Shown here in pieces: positions 1 to 8,176 of a stretch of DNA of 64,000 bases (the first letter of the stretch is position 1; each line of letters begins with the position of its first letter). The translations under genes and the position numbers were made by a program. Origin of the DNA: Pseudoduganella sp. (GTDB lineage Bacteria; Pseudomonadota; Gammaproteobacteria; Burkholderiales; Burkholderiaceae_D); assembly GCA_021323265.1 (NCBI GenBank), contig JAJTCO010000027.1:1-64000 (forward strand), given 5' to 3'. A model generated the notes under the pieces. That model did no database searches. It worked only from the letters and a program-made list of their open reading frames with translations, and was not told the DNA's origin.

Positions 1-372
1 TTCGCGCCGCAGCTCGATGGTGAGCATGCCGTTGTCGAAGGAAGCGCCGGTCACCTTGACGTGGTTGGCCAGCTGGAAACGCTGCTCGAAGTCGCGGAAG
101 GCAATGCCACGGTGCAGGAAGGTCTTTTCCTGGCCGTCTTTCTGCTTGCGCCCGACCACGATCAGGGAATCGCGCTCGGAAGTGATGTCGATCTCGCTGC
201 GGTCGAAGCCGGCCAGGGCCATCACGATCCGGTACTGGTCTTCGGAAACCAGTTCGATGTTGTAGGGCGGATAGCTGGGCTGGTCGCCACGGTGGGCGTC
301 ATTCAGCATCTGGGCCAGGCGGTCGAAACCAATGGCGGAACGATACAGGGGAGTCAGGTCAAAAGTACGCAT
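1..372 (-). CDS. ibpA: Small heat-shock protein, Hsp20/IbpA family (3' end off window)
   Basis: ATP-independent holdase chaperone that binds unfolding proteins in the cytoplasm and passes them to DnaK/ClpB. The reverse strand reads MRTFDLTPLYRSAIGFDRL, then an alpha-crystallin domain (PPYNIELVSEDQYRIVMALA, then FDRSEIDITSERDSLIV), typical of IbpA. The visible 124 codons stop at the window edge, so the C-terminal tail with its IxI anchor is outside. Two in-frame ATGs exist (378 and 372). I chose 372 because the AAAGGA ribosome site lies 7 bases before it but almost touches the first. It is divergent from the M61 peptidase. The leader carries a heat-shock promoter and a thermometer-like hairpin, listed separately. 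The family call is firm; ibpA versus another hsp20 paralogue is inferred from the N-terminus. Confidence 0.88.
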   Translation of the reverse strand, partial: MRTFDLTPLYRSAIGFDRLAQMLNDAHRGDQPSYPPYNIELVSEDQYRIVMALAGFDRSEIDITSERDSLIVVGRKQKDGQEKTFLHRGIAFRDFEQRFQLANHVKVTGASFDNGMLTIELRRE

Positions 373-436
373 GGTCATATCCTTTCAAAGTTAAGCGATA
401 TATGGGTCCCGCGGTCCCCGGCTGGGCAACCGCTGG
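373..436 (-). promoter_or_regulatory. 5' leader of hsp20, possible ROSE-type RNA thermometer
   Basis: The roughly 60-base leader can form a GC-rich upstream hairpin (GCGGT..CCC AGCC GGG..ACCGC). A second hairpin pairs UCGCUU with the ribosome-binding sequence AAGGAU (plus strand 379-398). ROSE elements upstream of small heat-shock genes carry a conserved UYGCU opposite the Shine-Dalgarno with a G-G mismatch; that arrangement is visible here. Seen by eye only, without free-energy folding. Confidence 0.5.
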
Positions 437-441
437 ATCCG

Positions 442-469
442 ATATAGGCGCCGTCACGGGCTTTTCAAG
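442..469 (-). promoter_or_regulatory. Sigma32-type heat-shock promoter of hsp20
   Basis: On the reverse strand CTTGAAA is followed after 14 bases by CCTATAT, close to the sigma32 consensus CTTGAAA-N(11-16)-CCCATnT. It lies about 70 bases before the hsp20 start, leaving a leader long enough for the hairpins described. Confidence 0.7.
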
Positions 470-555
470 TGGCCTTTTTTCGCCGTTACGTTCTGAAACA
501 AATTGCCCTACCCCACGTGCTACACTCGCCCGTCGCACTTTCCACGTTGAAATAA

Positions 556-2448
556 ATGAAACTGTTCACCAAAACCGCCATCGCCCTGCTGCTGGGCGCC
601 GCCTTTGCCGCCCACGCCGGCCAGCCCATCCCTGCCCCGCAGGACCAAGCCTTTCCCGGCACCATCGTGATGAAGGTCGATGCCTCCAACACGGCACAGA
701 ACATTTACCGCATCCAGCAAACCATTCCCGCCAAGGCGGGCAAGATGACGCTGCTGTTCCCGCAGTGGGTGACGGCCCAGCACGGCCCGACCGGCGCGCT
801 GAACCAGTTTGCCGGCCTGAAGGTCTCGGCCAACGGCAAGCCCCTGTCCTGGCGCCGCGACAACGTGAATGTGTTTGCCTTCCATATCGAGGTGCCGGCG
901 GGCGCCAAGGCGATCGACGTGGCGTACCAGCACCTGGCGCCGACCGAGGCGGCGCAGGGACGCACCTCGATCACGCCGGACATGCTGGGCATCCAGTGGC
1001 AGTCGATGACCATGTACCCGGCCGGCTACGCCACGCGCCGCATCCCGATCCAGACCACGCTGACCCTGCCGGCCGGCTGGCAATACGGCTCGGCGCTGGA
1101 AGAAGCCGAGCGCCAGGGCGACACCATCACCTTCCGCACCACCGACGTGGAAACCTTCGTCGATTCGCCGCTGTTCGCCGGCCGTCATTTCAAGCGTTTC
1201 GACCTCGACCCGGGCGCCAAGCGTCCGGTGCACCTGAACGTGGTGGCCGATACCCCGGAAGCGCTGGAAGCGAAGCCCGAGCACATCGAACTGCACCGCA
1301 ACCTGGTCAAGCAGGCTTACAGGCTGTTCGGTTCCCAGCACTTCAAGCACTACGACTTCCTGTTCGCGCTCAGCGACGAATTCGGCCGCGTGGGACGCGA
1401 GCACCACCAGTCCAGCGAGAACGCGCTGAAGACCGATTACTTCACCGACTGGAACAAGACCGAATCGGACCGCGGCCTGCTGCCGCACGAGTTCACCCAC
1501 TCCTGGAACGGCAAATTCCGCCGTCCGAAAGGCCAGGACGTGCTGAACTTTAACCAGCCGCTGCAAAACGACCTGCTGTGGATGTACGAAGGCCAGACCA
1601 CCTACCACGGCCAGGTACTGGCTGCGCGCTCGGGCCTGATGAAGGCTGCCAGCATCAAGGACAGCTTCGCCGCCGCCGCCGCGCGCTACAGCATCATGAA
1701 GGGGCGCGAGTGGCGCTCGGTGCAGGACACCACCTACGACCCGATCATTAACGCGCGCCGCGCCATCCCGTGGTCGAACTACCAGCGCAGCGAGGACTAC
1801 TACACCGAAGGTGCGCTGATCTGGCTGGACGTGGATACCAAGATCCGCGAGCTGTCCGGCGACAAGCGCTCGCTGGACGACTTCGCGCTCAAGTTCTACG
1901 GCGTGGAGGACGGCCGCGTCGACGCCCTGCACTACACCTTCGAGGACATCGTGAAGACCCTGAACGCCGTGCAGCCGCACGACTGGGCCACCTTCCTGCG
2001 CACGCGCACCGAGGAACTGGGGCCGGTGCCGATGGACGGCATCACGCGCGCCGGCTACAAGCTGGTGTTCACCGAGAAGCAGACCGACTACCTGAAGGCT
2101 GCCGAAGAGCGCAACAAGTCGGCCGACTTCACCTACTCGCTGGGCTTCAACGTGGGCAGCGAAGGCAAGATCGAAGGCATCCAGTGGGATGGCGTCGGCT
2201 TCCGCGCCGGCCTGTCGGGCAACACCACCCTGCTGGCCGTCAACGGCCGCGCCTACAAGGCCGAACTGCTGCGCAAGGCCATCACGGAAGCGAAGGCCGG
2301 CAAGAAGCCGATCGAGCTGCTCGTGAAACGCGGCCAGCAGTACCGCACGGTCGCGCTGGACTACTATGAAGGCTTGAAGTACCCGCGCCTGGAACGCATC
2401 GAAGGCACGCCGGACCGCCTGGAAGCGATCCTCGCGCCGCGCCAGTAA
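556..2448 (+). CDS. M61 family metallopeptidase, exported, with C-terminal PDZ-like domain
   Basis: Zinc aminopeptidase of the glycyl-aminopeptidase family (M61), probably periplasmic. The 630-residue product starts with a signal peptide (MKLFTKTAIALLLGAAFAAHA). The zinc site HEFTH is at 311-315 and the third ligand lies in WMYEG (Glu345), the usual M61 spacing. The last about 100 residues (from EGKIEGIQWDGVGFRAGL) look like a PDZ domain, which in this family positions substrate peptides. It stands alone, divergent from hsp20 and convergent with the next hydrolase. Length and motifs are complete. The substrate is not predictable from sequence. Confidence 0.9.
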   Translation: MKLFTKTAIALLLGAAFAAHAGQPIPAPQDQAFPGTIVMKVDASNTAQNIYRIQQTIPAKAGKMTLLFPQWVTAQHGPTGALNQFAGLKVSANGKPLSWRRDNVNVFAFHIEVPAGAKAIDVAYQHLAPTEAAQGRTSITPDMLGIQWQSMTMYPAGYATRRIPIQTTLTLPAGWQYGSALEEAERQGDTITFRTTDVETFVDSPLFAGRHFKRFDLDPGAKRPVHLNVVADTPEALEAKPEHIELHRNLVKQAYRLFGSQHFKHYDFLFALSDEFGRVGREHHQSSENALKTDYFTDWNKTESDRGLLPHEFTHSWNGKFRRPKGQDVLNFNQPLQNDLLWMYEGQTTYHGQVLAARSGLMKAASIKDSFAAAAARYSIMKGREWRSVQDTTYDPIINARRAIPWSNYQRSEDYYTEGALIWLDVDTKIRELSGDKRSLDDFALKFYGVEDGRVDALHYTFEDIVKTLNAVQPHDWATFLRTRTEELGPVPMDGITRAGYKLVFTEKQTDYLKAAEERNKSADFTYSLGFNVGSEGKIEGIQWDGVGFRAGLSGNTTLLAVNGRAYKAELLRKAITEAKAGKKPIELLVKRGQQYRTVALDYYEGLKYPRLERIEGTPDRLEAILAPRQ

Positions 2449-2460
2449 TTTCCCCCAGCC

Positions 2461-2480
2461 GGGCGCGCCGCGGCGCGCCC
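2461..2480. repeat. Perfect 20-bp GC palindrome between convergent genes
   Basis: GGGCGCGCCGCGGCGCGCCC is fully self-complementary and lies in the 37-base gap between the stop codons of the M61 peptidase and the convergent hydrolase. It could act as a bidirectional transcription block, but it lacks a T-run, so a classical terminator call is weak. Confidence 0.4.
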
Positions 2481-2485
2481 GCGCC

Positions 2486-3247
2486 TTACGCGCGCAGGTA
2501 GCGCGCGCTCCAGGCGGCGATCAGGTCCGCCACATAGGCCGCATCTTCCCGCTTGGTCAGCAAATGGTCGGCCGTGTCGAGCGAAATGAAGCTCTTCGGA
2601 TGCTTGGCCGCCGTGAAGATTTCCAGCGCATTATTGATGCCGACCGTCGTGTCGCCCGGCGCATGCATGACGAGCAAGGCCTTGCGCAGGCTGGCGATCT
2701 TGTTGCGCAGGCTATTCTCCGCCACGTCCTCCAGGAATTGCCGCTTGATGCGGAACGGCCGCCCGGCCAGCTGCACCATCGCTTCGCCCTGGGCCGTGAT
2801 GGCGTCGATCTGCTCGCCGAACAGGTGGGTGACGTGCACCGGATCGCTGGGCGCGGCAATGGTCACCACGGCCTGCGCCTCGGGCACGCTGCCGGCAAAG
2901 GCCAGCGTGGCGGCGCCGCCCAGGCTATGCCCGATCAGCAGGCGCGGCGCCTGGAACTCGCGCCGCAGGAAATTGGCCGCCGCCTGCAGGTCGGCCACAT
3001 TGGACGAGAAATTGGTATTGGCGAAATCCCCTTCGCTCGCGCCCAGGCCGGTAAAGTCGAAACGCAGCACGGCAATGCCATGCTCGGCCAGCGCCTGCGA
3101 GATGCGGCTGGCCGCGAACACGTCCTTGCCGCACGTGAAGCAGTGCGCGAACAGGGCATAGGCGCGCGCCGTGCCTTCCGGCGCGTCCAGGCGCGCCGCC
3201 AGCATCTGGCCGTCGGCGCCGGGGAATTCCAGTCGTTGTGCATGCAT
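2486..3247 (-). CDS. Alpha/beta hydrolase
   Basis: Serine hydrolase of the alpha/beta fold, 253 residues, cytoplasmic (no signal peptide). The nucleophile elbow GHSLGG gives Ser108; Asp199 (HAPGDTTV) and His228 (DTADHLL) fit the acid and base of the triad. The N-terminal half resembles the hydrolase part of the hydrolase/OsmC fusion proteins common in proteobacteria (AHCFTCGKD, FDFTGLGASEG), but no OsmC domain follows. Starting at ATG 3247 gives a normal N-terminus. Substrate unknown. It is transcribed towards the M61 gene and away from the sensor protein upstream by 50 bases, possibly as a read-through unit. Confidence 0.85.
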   Translation of the reverse strand: MHAQRLEFPGADGQMLAARLDAPEGTARAYALFAHCFTCGKDVFAASRISQALAEHGIAVLRFDFTGLGASEGDFANTNFSSNVADLQAAANFLRREFQAPRLLIGHSLGGAATLAFAGSVPEAQAVVTIAAPSDPVHVTHLFGEQIDAITAQGEAMVQLAGRPFRIKRQFLEDVAENSLRNKIASLRKALLVMHAPGDTTVGINNALEIFTAAKHPKSFISLDTADHLLTKREDAAYVADLIAAWSARYLRA

Positions 3248-3296
3248 GGGCTGCTCCCTCCATTTTGCGCCCCATCATACGCCGCTTTTGGCGCGC

Positions 3297-5741
3297 CTAC
3301 CCGCCTTCCACCAATCTGGTCAGCGCGGCCTGCAATTGCTCGCCCATGCGTTCCAGGTCGGCGGCGGCATCGTGCGTCTCGGCGATTTCGCCATGGGCCA
3401 TGTGGGCAACAATGTGGCGCGCCAGCTCGTGCTGGGCGGCGTGGAAGCGGTAGGCGAGCTTCACCAGCTGGCTTGCCTGCGGCTGCTGGACCGCATCCTC
3501 CAGCCACATGCCGAGCCGGCACGGCGCCTCGAGGAAGGTCAGCGCCGGCTGCCGTCCCTTGCGGACGTATTCCAGCAACGACCTGATCCAGGCCAGGTGC
3601 TCCACGCCTGCCACCAGCAGCTGGACGCTGTTGCGGTCGAGCACGCGGCAAGCGGCCAGGCCCTCCGGCAGGCGCCACTGGCTGGCCCAGGCCGTCAACT
3701 GCCCGGGCGGCATCGGGCGCGCGATGCCGAAGCCCTGCCCCATCAGGCAACCCATCTGCACCAGCATGCGCGCATGTTCGATGCTCTCCACGCCTTCGGC
3801 AATCACTTCGCGCTTGAAGGCGGCGGCCATGCCCAGCACGCCCTCCAGGATGGCCAGGTCGTCCGAGTCGACCAGCATGTCGCGCACGAAGCTCTGGTCG
3901 ATCTTGATGCGCTTGGCCGGCAGCTGCTTCAGGTACAGCAGCGAGGAATAGCCGGTGCCGAAATCGTCCAGCGCAAACGGCACGCCCAGGGCGGCGCACT
4001 CCGTAATGGTGCGCGAGACGTGGCTGATGTCCTCCAGCGCGCTGGTCTCCAGCACCTCCAGCTTGATGCGGCCGGTGCCCACGCGCGGATTGGCTTGCAG
4101 CTTGGCGCGCAGTCGCTCGACAAAATCGTGCTCCTGCAGCTTGGGACTGCTCATGTTGACGCTGATGGCGACATCCAGGCCTTCGTCCAGCCAGCACAGG
4201 TGCTGGCGCATCGCCTCGTCCAGCACCCAGTTGTCGAGCGAGGCGGCGATCGGGTGGCCTTCGATCACGGGCAGGAATTCTCCCGGCGGCAGCAGGCCCC
4301 GTTCCGGATGCTGCCAGCGGATCAGCGCTTCCACCGAGTTCAGCTCGCCGGTCTGCATGTGGACGATGGGCTGGTAGAACAGCACGAACTCGCGGTTGGC
4401 CAGCGCGCGCGCGATTTCCTGCTGCGGGCCGCTCAGGCGCGCCTCGGTGGGGTGCAGGTCCTCGCCGAACAGCGCATAGCGGTTCTTGCCCAGCGTCTTG
4501 GCGCGATACATGGCCTGGTCGGCCTGCCGCATCAGCTGGTCGGCATCGATCTCCACCGCCTGCGGGTAGACGGCCACGCCGATGCTGCCCGTTACGCGCA
4601 GCACTTTGCGCTCGACCACCACCGGGGCCGCCACCGCCTCCAGCAGGCGCATCACCATCGGCATGAAGTCGGCCACGTCGTGCAGGTCGTCCAGCACCAC
4701 CACGAACTCGTCGCCGCCCAGGCGGCACACGGTGTCGCATTCGCGCGTGGCGTGCGTCATGCGTGAGCCCAGCGCCACCAGCAGCTGGTCGCCATACTCG
4801 TGGCCAAGCTCGTCGTTGACGGCCTTGAAGCCATCGAGGTCGAGGTAGGCCACCACCAGGCGGCTGCCGCGGCGCCGCGCCTGCGCCATGCCGTGCTGCA
4901 GGCGGTCGGCCAGCAGGCGCCGGTTGGGCAGGCCGGTCAGCGGGTCGTAGTGGGCGATGCGGTCCAGGTGCTGGGCCTGCAGGGTTTGCTTGGTGATGTC
5001 GGAGAAGATGCCGACATAGTTGAGCGCCTTGCCGCGCGCATTGCGGATGCCGGTAATGGTCAGCCGCTCGACGTACAGCTCGCCCGACTTGCGCCGGTTC
5101 CACACCTCGCCCTGCCAGAAGTTGTCGTTGTGCAGGCGCTCCCACATGCCGTCATAGAACTCGCTGTTCTGCCGGCCCGAGCTCAGCATGCTCGGGTTGC
5201 GGCCGCAGGCCTCGGCGCGCGAGTAGCCGGTGATCTTCTCGAAGGCGTCATTGACGTCGATGATGGTGGCGTCGGCGGCCGTGATCATGATGCCTTCGCC
5301 CGCATGCAGGAAGACGCTGGCGGCAAAGCGCAGCTTCTCTTCGTTGCGCTTGCGCTCCGTGACATCGCTCAGGGTGCCCGACGTGCCGACCACGGCGCCA
5401 TCGGGCCCCAGCGTCAGGCGCGCAAACACTTCGACCCAGCGGAAGCTGCGGTCGCGGTGCAGGTAGCGGATCTCATGCTGGCAGTACGGTTGCTCGCCCT
5501 TGATCAGCGGCAGGAAGCGCTGCTGGTTCAGCTTGCGGTCTTCCGGCCACAGGTAGTCGAGAAAGGGCTTGCCCAGGCTTTCCTGCACCGGGTGGCCGGT
5601 CAACTCTTCCCAGGCCGGGTTGAGGAAAGTCCAGCAGCCGGTGGCGTCGGTCTGGAACACAACCTCCTTGAGGTTGTCCAGTACGGACTCGGCGAGCTTG
5701 GCACGTTCGCCAGCGTTGGGAAGGGAAAGTAAAGTGGGCAT
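3297..5741 (-). CDS. PAS-PAS-GGDEF-EAL protein with C-terminal CZB zinc-binding domain
   Basis: Predicted c-di-GMP synthase/phosphodiesterase of 814 residues, cytoplasmic (no membrane segments seen). Two PAS domains (about 15-130 and 135-250) precede a GGDEF domain with intact GGDEF (342-346) and an RxxD inhibitory site (RECD, 333-336). An EAL domain follows with EAL at 471-473 and DDFGTGYSS at 592-600. The last about 110 residues match the chemoreceptor zinc-binding (CZB) pattern: His715, CRLGMWL (Cys741), His767 and His771, the three-His/one-Cys zinc ligand set. Both enzymatic motifs are intact, so either or both activities are possible; PAS and zinc/redox inputs would decide. It is monocistronic by position. 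Confidence 0.92.
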   Translation of the reverse strand: MPTLLSLPNAGERAKLAESVLDNLKEVVFQTDATGCWTFLNPAWEELTGHPVQESLGKPFLDYLWPEDRKLNQQRFLPLIKGEQPYCQHEIRYLHRDRSFRWVEVFARLTLGPDGAVVGTSGTLSDVTERKRNEEKLRFAASVFLHAGEGIMITAADATIIDVNDAFEKITGYSRAEACGRNPSMLSSGRQNSEFYDGMWERLHNDNFWQGEVWNRRKSGELYVERLTITGIRNARGKALNYVGIFSDITKQTLQAQHLDRIAHYDPLTGLPNRRLLADRLQHGMAQARRRGSRLVVAYLDLDGFKAVNDELGHEYGDQLLVALGSRMTHATRECDTVCRLGGDEFVVVLDDLHDVADFMPMVMRLLEAVAAPVVVERKVLRVTGSIGVAVYPQAVEIDADQLMRQADQAMYRAKTLGKNRYALFGEDLHPTEARLSGPQQEIARALANREFVLFYQPIVHMQTGELNSVEALIRWQHPERGLLPPGEFLPVIEGHPIAASLDNWVLDEAMRQHLCWLDEGLDVAISVNMSSPKLQEHDFVERLRAKLQANPRVGTGRIKLEVLETSALEDISHVSRTITECAALGVPFALDDFGTGYSSLLYLKQLPAKRIKIDQSFVRDMLVDSDDLAILEGVLGMAAAFKREVIAEGVESIEHARMLVQMGCLMGQGFGIARPMPPGQLTAWASQWRLPEGLAACRVLDRNSVQLLVAGVEHLAWIRSLLEYVRKGRQPALTFLEAPCRLGMWLEDAVQQPQASQLVKLAYRFHAAQHELARHIVAHMAHGEIAETHDAAADLERMGEQLQAALTRLVEGG

Positions 5742-5763
5742 CCGTGGATTATAGAAGGATGCC

Positions 5764-5786
5764 TCTAGGGAAAAACTTGCCCTAGA
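5764..5786. repeat. Inverted repeat between imuB and the GGDEF-EAL gene
   Basis: TCTAGGG and CCCTAGA are separated by 9 bases, with an outer GCCTC/GAGGC pair around them. It lies after the imuB stop and before the start of the GGDEF-EAL gene on the same strand, so it could be a weak terminator for imuB or an operator for the next gene. There is no clear T-run. Confidence 0.3.
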
Positions 5787-5806
5787 TCAAATTTGAGGCA
5801 GATTGC

Positions 5807-7273
5807 TCAACCAAACAGGCCATGCAGGAACCAGCGCGTTTCCTCGCTGCCGGACGTGCGTTCGCGGTAGACCCAGTAGTAGGCATGGTCTTCGCCCTGG
5901 GCGATGAAGTAGTCGCGGCGCTGGGTGTCGCTCCACCAGCCAGCCTCGATGCGCTCCGCGCTGGACACCATGCGCAGGGGCGATCCATACACGGGCCGGT
6001 GCTCGCGCAGCAGCAGCTGGATCGGCTTGGGCAGCAGGAAGGCCGGGCGCGGCAAGGCGCGCGGCGGCAGCTGGGCCGCAGCGTCGGCCGCGCGCACTTT
6101 TTCATGCAGCGGCACCCAGCGGTTGGCCACTTCCGGCCGGTAATCCGCCTTGGGATAGGGCTGCAGCACATTGTCCGCGCCCAAACGCGCCACCAACACT
6201 TCCAGCAGGCGCTGGCGCTCCTGCGGGCTGCCGCCTGGCTCGGGGAACAGGGAATCGCTGAGCGGGGCCATGGGCTCGACCTCGGGCGCTTCCAGGATCA
6301 GCCCGATCACCGGCGCCACCAGCTCCAGCTTGGCCAGGCGCTCCTTCAGCAGGCGCACGATGTGTTCGTCGCGCCAGGTGGCTTCGGCCAGCACCACCTC
6401 GACCGGGGTAGGCGGGCAGGCCGCGCGGCCGCGCTCATGCTCGAGCAGCAGGCGGATGCGCAGCACGGCGAACTGGTGGGCGCACAGCCAGCCTGTCATC
6501 TGCTGCAGCAGGCGGCAGGCACCGGCCAGCAGCAGGTCGGTGTTGTCGATGCGGCCGAACAATTCCAGCCGGGCCTTGAAGCCGGGCGGGGCGGCCAGCC
6601 ATGCGTGCATTTCCGGCGCCAGCCCCTGGGCCGCATCGAGCATGTGCAGCACTTCGCTGCCGCAGCGCCGCTGCAGGCCCGGACGCGGCAGGCGCAGCAG
6701 GTCGCCGATGCTGAGGCAACCGATCCCGTCCAGCCAGCGCTGGTGGCGCTGCAGCGGCGGCAGCAGGCCCACCGGCAAAGCTTGCAGCGTGCGCAGCAGG
6801 CTTTCCAGCTTGAGCGTGCGGCCGCCGCCGGCCTGCGCCAGCAGCCAGGCGCCGCGCGCGGTGGGCGCCACGCCCAGCACACCCGTGAAGCCGAGCTTTT
6901 GCAAGCTGGCGCGCACCAGGCGGCACAGGCGGCGGATACCGCCGAACAGCCGCAGGCTGGCGCCCACATCCAGCAGCAAGGTGGCGTCCTCGCTTTCCGC
7001 CACCTGGGGCGTGTATTGCAGCATGGCCATGGCCACGGCATGCAGGGCTTCCTGTTCCTGCTGCGGGGCGCGCGGATGCATCTGCGCCTCGGGCGCCAGC
7101 ATCAGGGCACCGCCGCGGCGCATGCCGGGACGCACGCCCAGGGCATGGGCGCGTGCGGACACGGCAAGCACGCCCTCCTGTTCCAGCACCACGCTGCACA
7201 GGTCATCCGACCAGCTCGGACAGAATACTTCGAGCGGTAAGCGGGGCAGGTAGAGGCCGATCCACAGATGCAT
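5807..7273 (-). CDS. imuB: ImuB, Y-family DNA polymerase-like mutagenesis protein
   Basis: SOS-induced partner of the error-prone polymerase DnaE2. ImuB is a catalytically dead Y-family homologue that links DnaE2 and ImuA to the sliding clamp. The 488-residue product begins MHLWIGLYLPRLPLEVF, where an active polymerase would carry a catalytic Asp, and keeps a helix-hairpin region (LDGIGCLSIGDLLRLPRPGL) and a long C-terminal part with a hydrophobic/proline stretch. It overlaps the end of imuA by 71 bases on the same strand, so the two are an operon under the LexA box at 7900. No dnaE2 follows; the next gene is unrelated. Confidence is high because of the pair. Confidence 0.9.
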   Translation of the reverse strand: MHLWIGLYLPRLPLEVFCPSWSDDLCSVVLEQEGVLAVSARAHALGVRPGMRRGGALMLAPEAQMHPRAPQQEQEALHAVAMAMLQYTPQVAESEDATLLLDVGASLRLFGGIRRLCRLVRASLQKLGFTGVLGVAPTARGAWLLAQAGGGRTLKLESLLRTLQALPVGLLPPLQRHQRWLDGIGCLSIGDLLRLPRPGLQRRCGSEVLHMLDAAQGLAPEMHAWLAAPPGFKARLELFGRIDNTDLLLAGACRLLQQMTGWLCAHQFAVLRIRLLLEHERGRAACPPTPVEVVLAEATWRDEHIVRLLKERLAKLELVAPVIGLILEAPEVEPMAPLSDSLFPEPGGSPQERQRLLEVLVARLGADNVLQPYPKADYRPEVANRWVPLHEKVRAADAAAQLPPRALPRPAFLLPKPIQLLLREHRPVYGSPLRMVSSAERIEAGWWSDTQRRDYFIAQGEDHAYYWVYRERTSGSEETRWFLHGLFG

Positions 7274-7889
7274 GGCGTTGCAATAGGGTTGGAGTCAAGG
7301 GCAGGAACAGCGGCGTGTCGCGCTGCGGTCCCCGGCGTTTAATGAATTCGATGTCGATGCCGCCGGGCGCCGGGCGCAGCCCCAGCCGCAATGGCGCGGG
7401 CGACGAATCCTGCGCGGCGGCGAGCGGGCGCAGCAGGAAGAACAGTGTTTCGCCGCATTGCGCCGCCAGGTGCAGGCGGCGCAGCGCTTCGCTGCGGATA
7501 TGCTGCTGCCACAGCAGCACGGCGCCACAACTGCCACTGCGCAGGATTTGCTCGGTGGCCCACAGGCTGTCGGCCGCCTTGCCGGTATTGCGAATCCACA
7601 ATAATTGCTGTTCAGGCAAATCCAGGCCCAGGGTTTGCGGCGCATAGGGCGGCTGCACCAGCGCCACGGGGAGGGACTGCTGGGCCAGCGGGGGGTGCAG
7701 CAGGCGCAACTCCCCAATGCCGGGTTGCTGAAGCAGCAATTCCACCAGGCCCCCCAGCGGCCAGCCGCCACCCGGCAATTGCCTGGAAAAGACGGGAATG
7801 CCGGTATCCACGCAAGGCGTCGTGCCGCGCGCCAAGTGCGAAGCGAGCCAGAGGGCGGGATGGAGGGGTTGGGGGTCGAGGAGCGCCAT
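7203..7889 (-). CDS. imuA: ImuA, translesion DNA synthesis-associated (SulA/RecA-like) protein
   Basis: First gene of the SOS mutagenesis operon. ImuA is a RecA-like protein lacking a full ATPase core that works with ImuB and DnaE2 in damage-induced mutagenesis. The 228-residue product shows the family N-terminus (LPGGGWPLGGLVELLLQQPG) and the LLWIRNTGKAADSLWATEQILRSG region. The ATG at 7889 has no ribosome site before it. The LexA box begins only 10 bases upstream and the probable -10 is inside or next to it, so the message may be leaderless or nearly so. Confidence 0.88.
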   Translation of the reverse strand: MALLDPQPLHPALWLASHLARGTTPCVDTGIPVFSRQLPGGGWPLGGLVELLLQQPGIGELRLLHPPLAQQSLPVALVQPPYAPQTLGLDLPEQQLLWIRNTGKAADSLWATEQILRSGSCGAVLLWQQHIRSEALRRLHLAAQCGETLFFLLRPLAAAQDSSPAPLRLGLRPAPGGIDIEFIKRRGPQRDTPLFLPLTPTLLQRHASVDRPLPAPLTARSILSELVG

Positions 7890-7897
7890 AAGAAAAA

Positions 7898-7917
7898 TAC
7901 TGTATATGCATACAGTA
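7898..7917. promoter_or_regulatory. LexA (SOS) box of imuAB
   Basis: TACTGTATATGCATACAGTA is a perfect 20-bp palindrome containing CTGT-N8-ACAG, the proteobacterial LexA consensus. Its core (7900-7915) ends 10 bases before the imuA ATG, so bound LexA would cover the promoter and start. Confidence 0.9.
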
Positions 7918-8176
7918 TAATCCTAGGAGCGCTTGGAGAAAACCTGTTTTAGCGTCCGGGCCTCCAAAACTGCCTCGCTCCACTGCACCAACTGCTGCAC
8001 GTTGGCCGCCATTTCGCAGCGTAGCGCCCCGCCGGATCGCCGTGCGTTCGCTGGGCAAGACCATGCATGCAAAGCTAGCTGGGCCGGCGCGCCGCCGATA
8101 CCTGTTCGCGCAAGAAACCGGCAGAAATCTCTTGCCTGATAGAATCGGCAACATTGCCAACTTATCGCCCACCATC

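Noticed and set aside
3171-4766. 531-codon plus-strand ORF over the GGDEF-EAL gene
   Set aside because: Antisense shadow; real coding is on the minus strand with complete domains.
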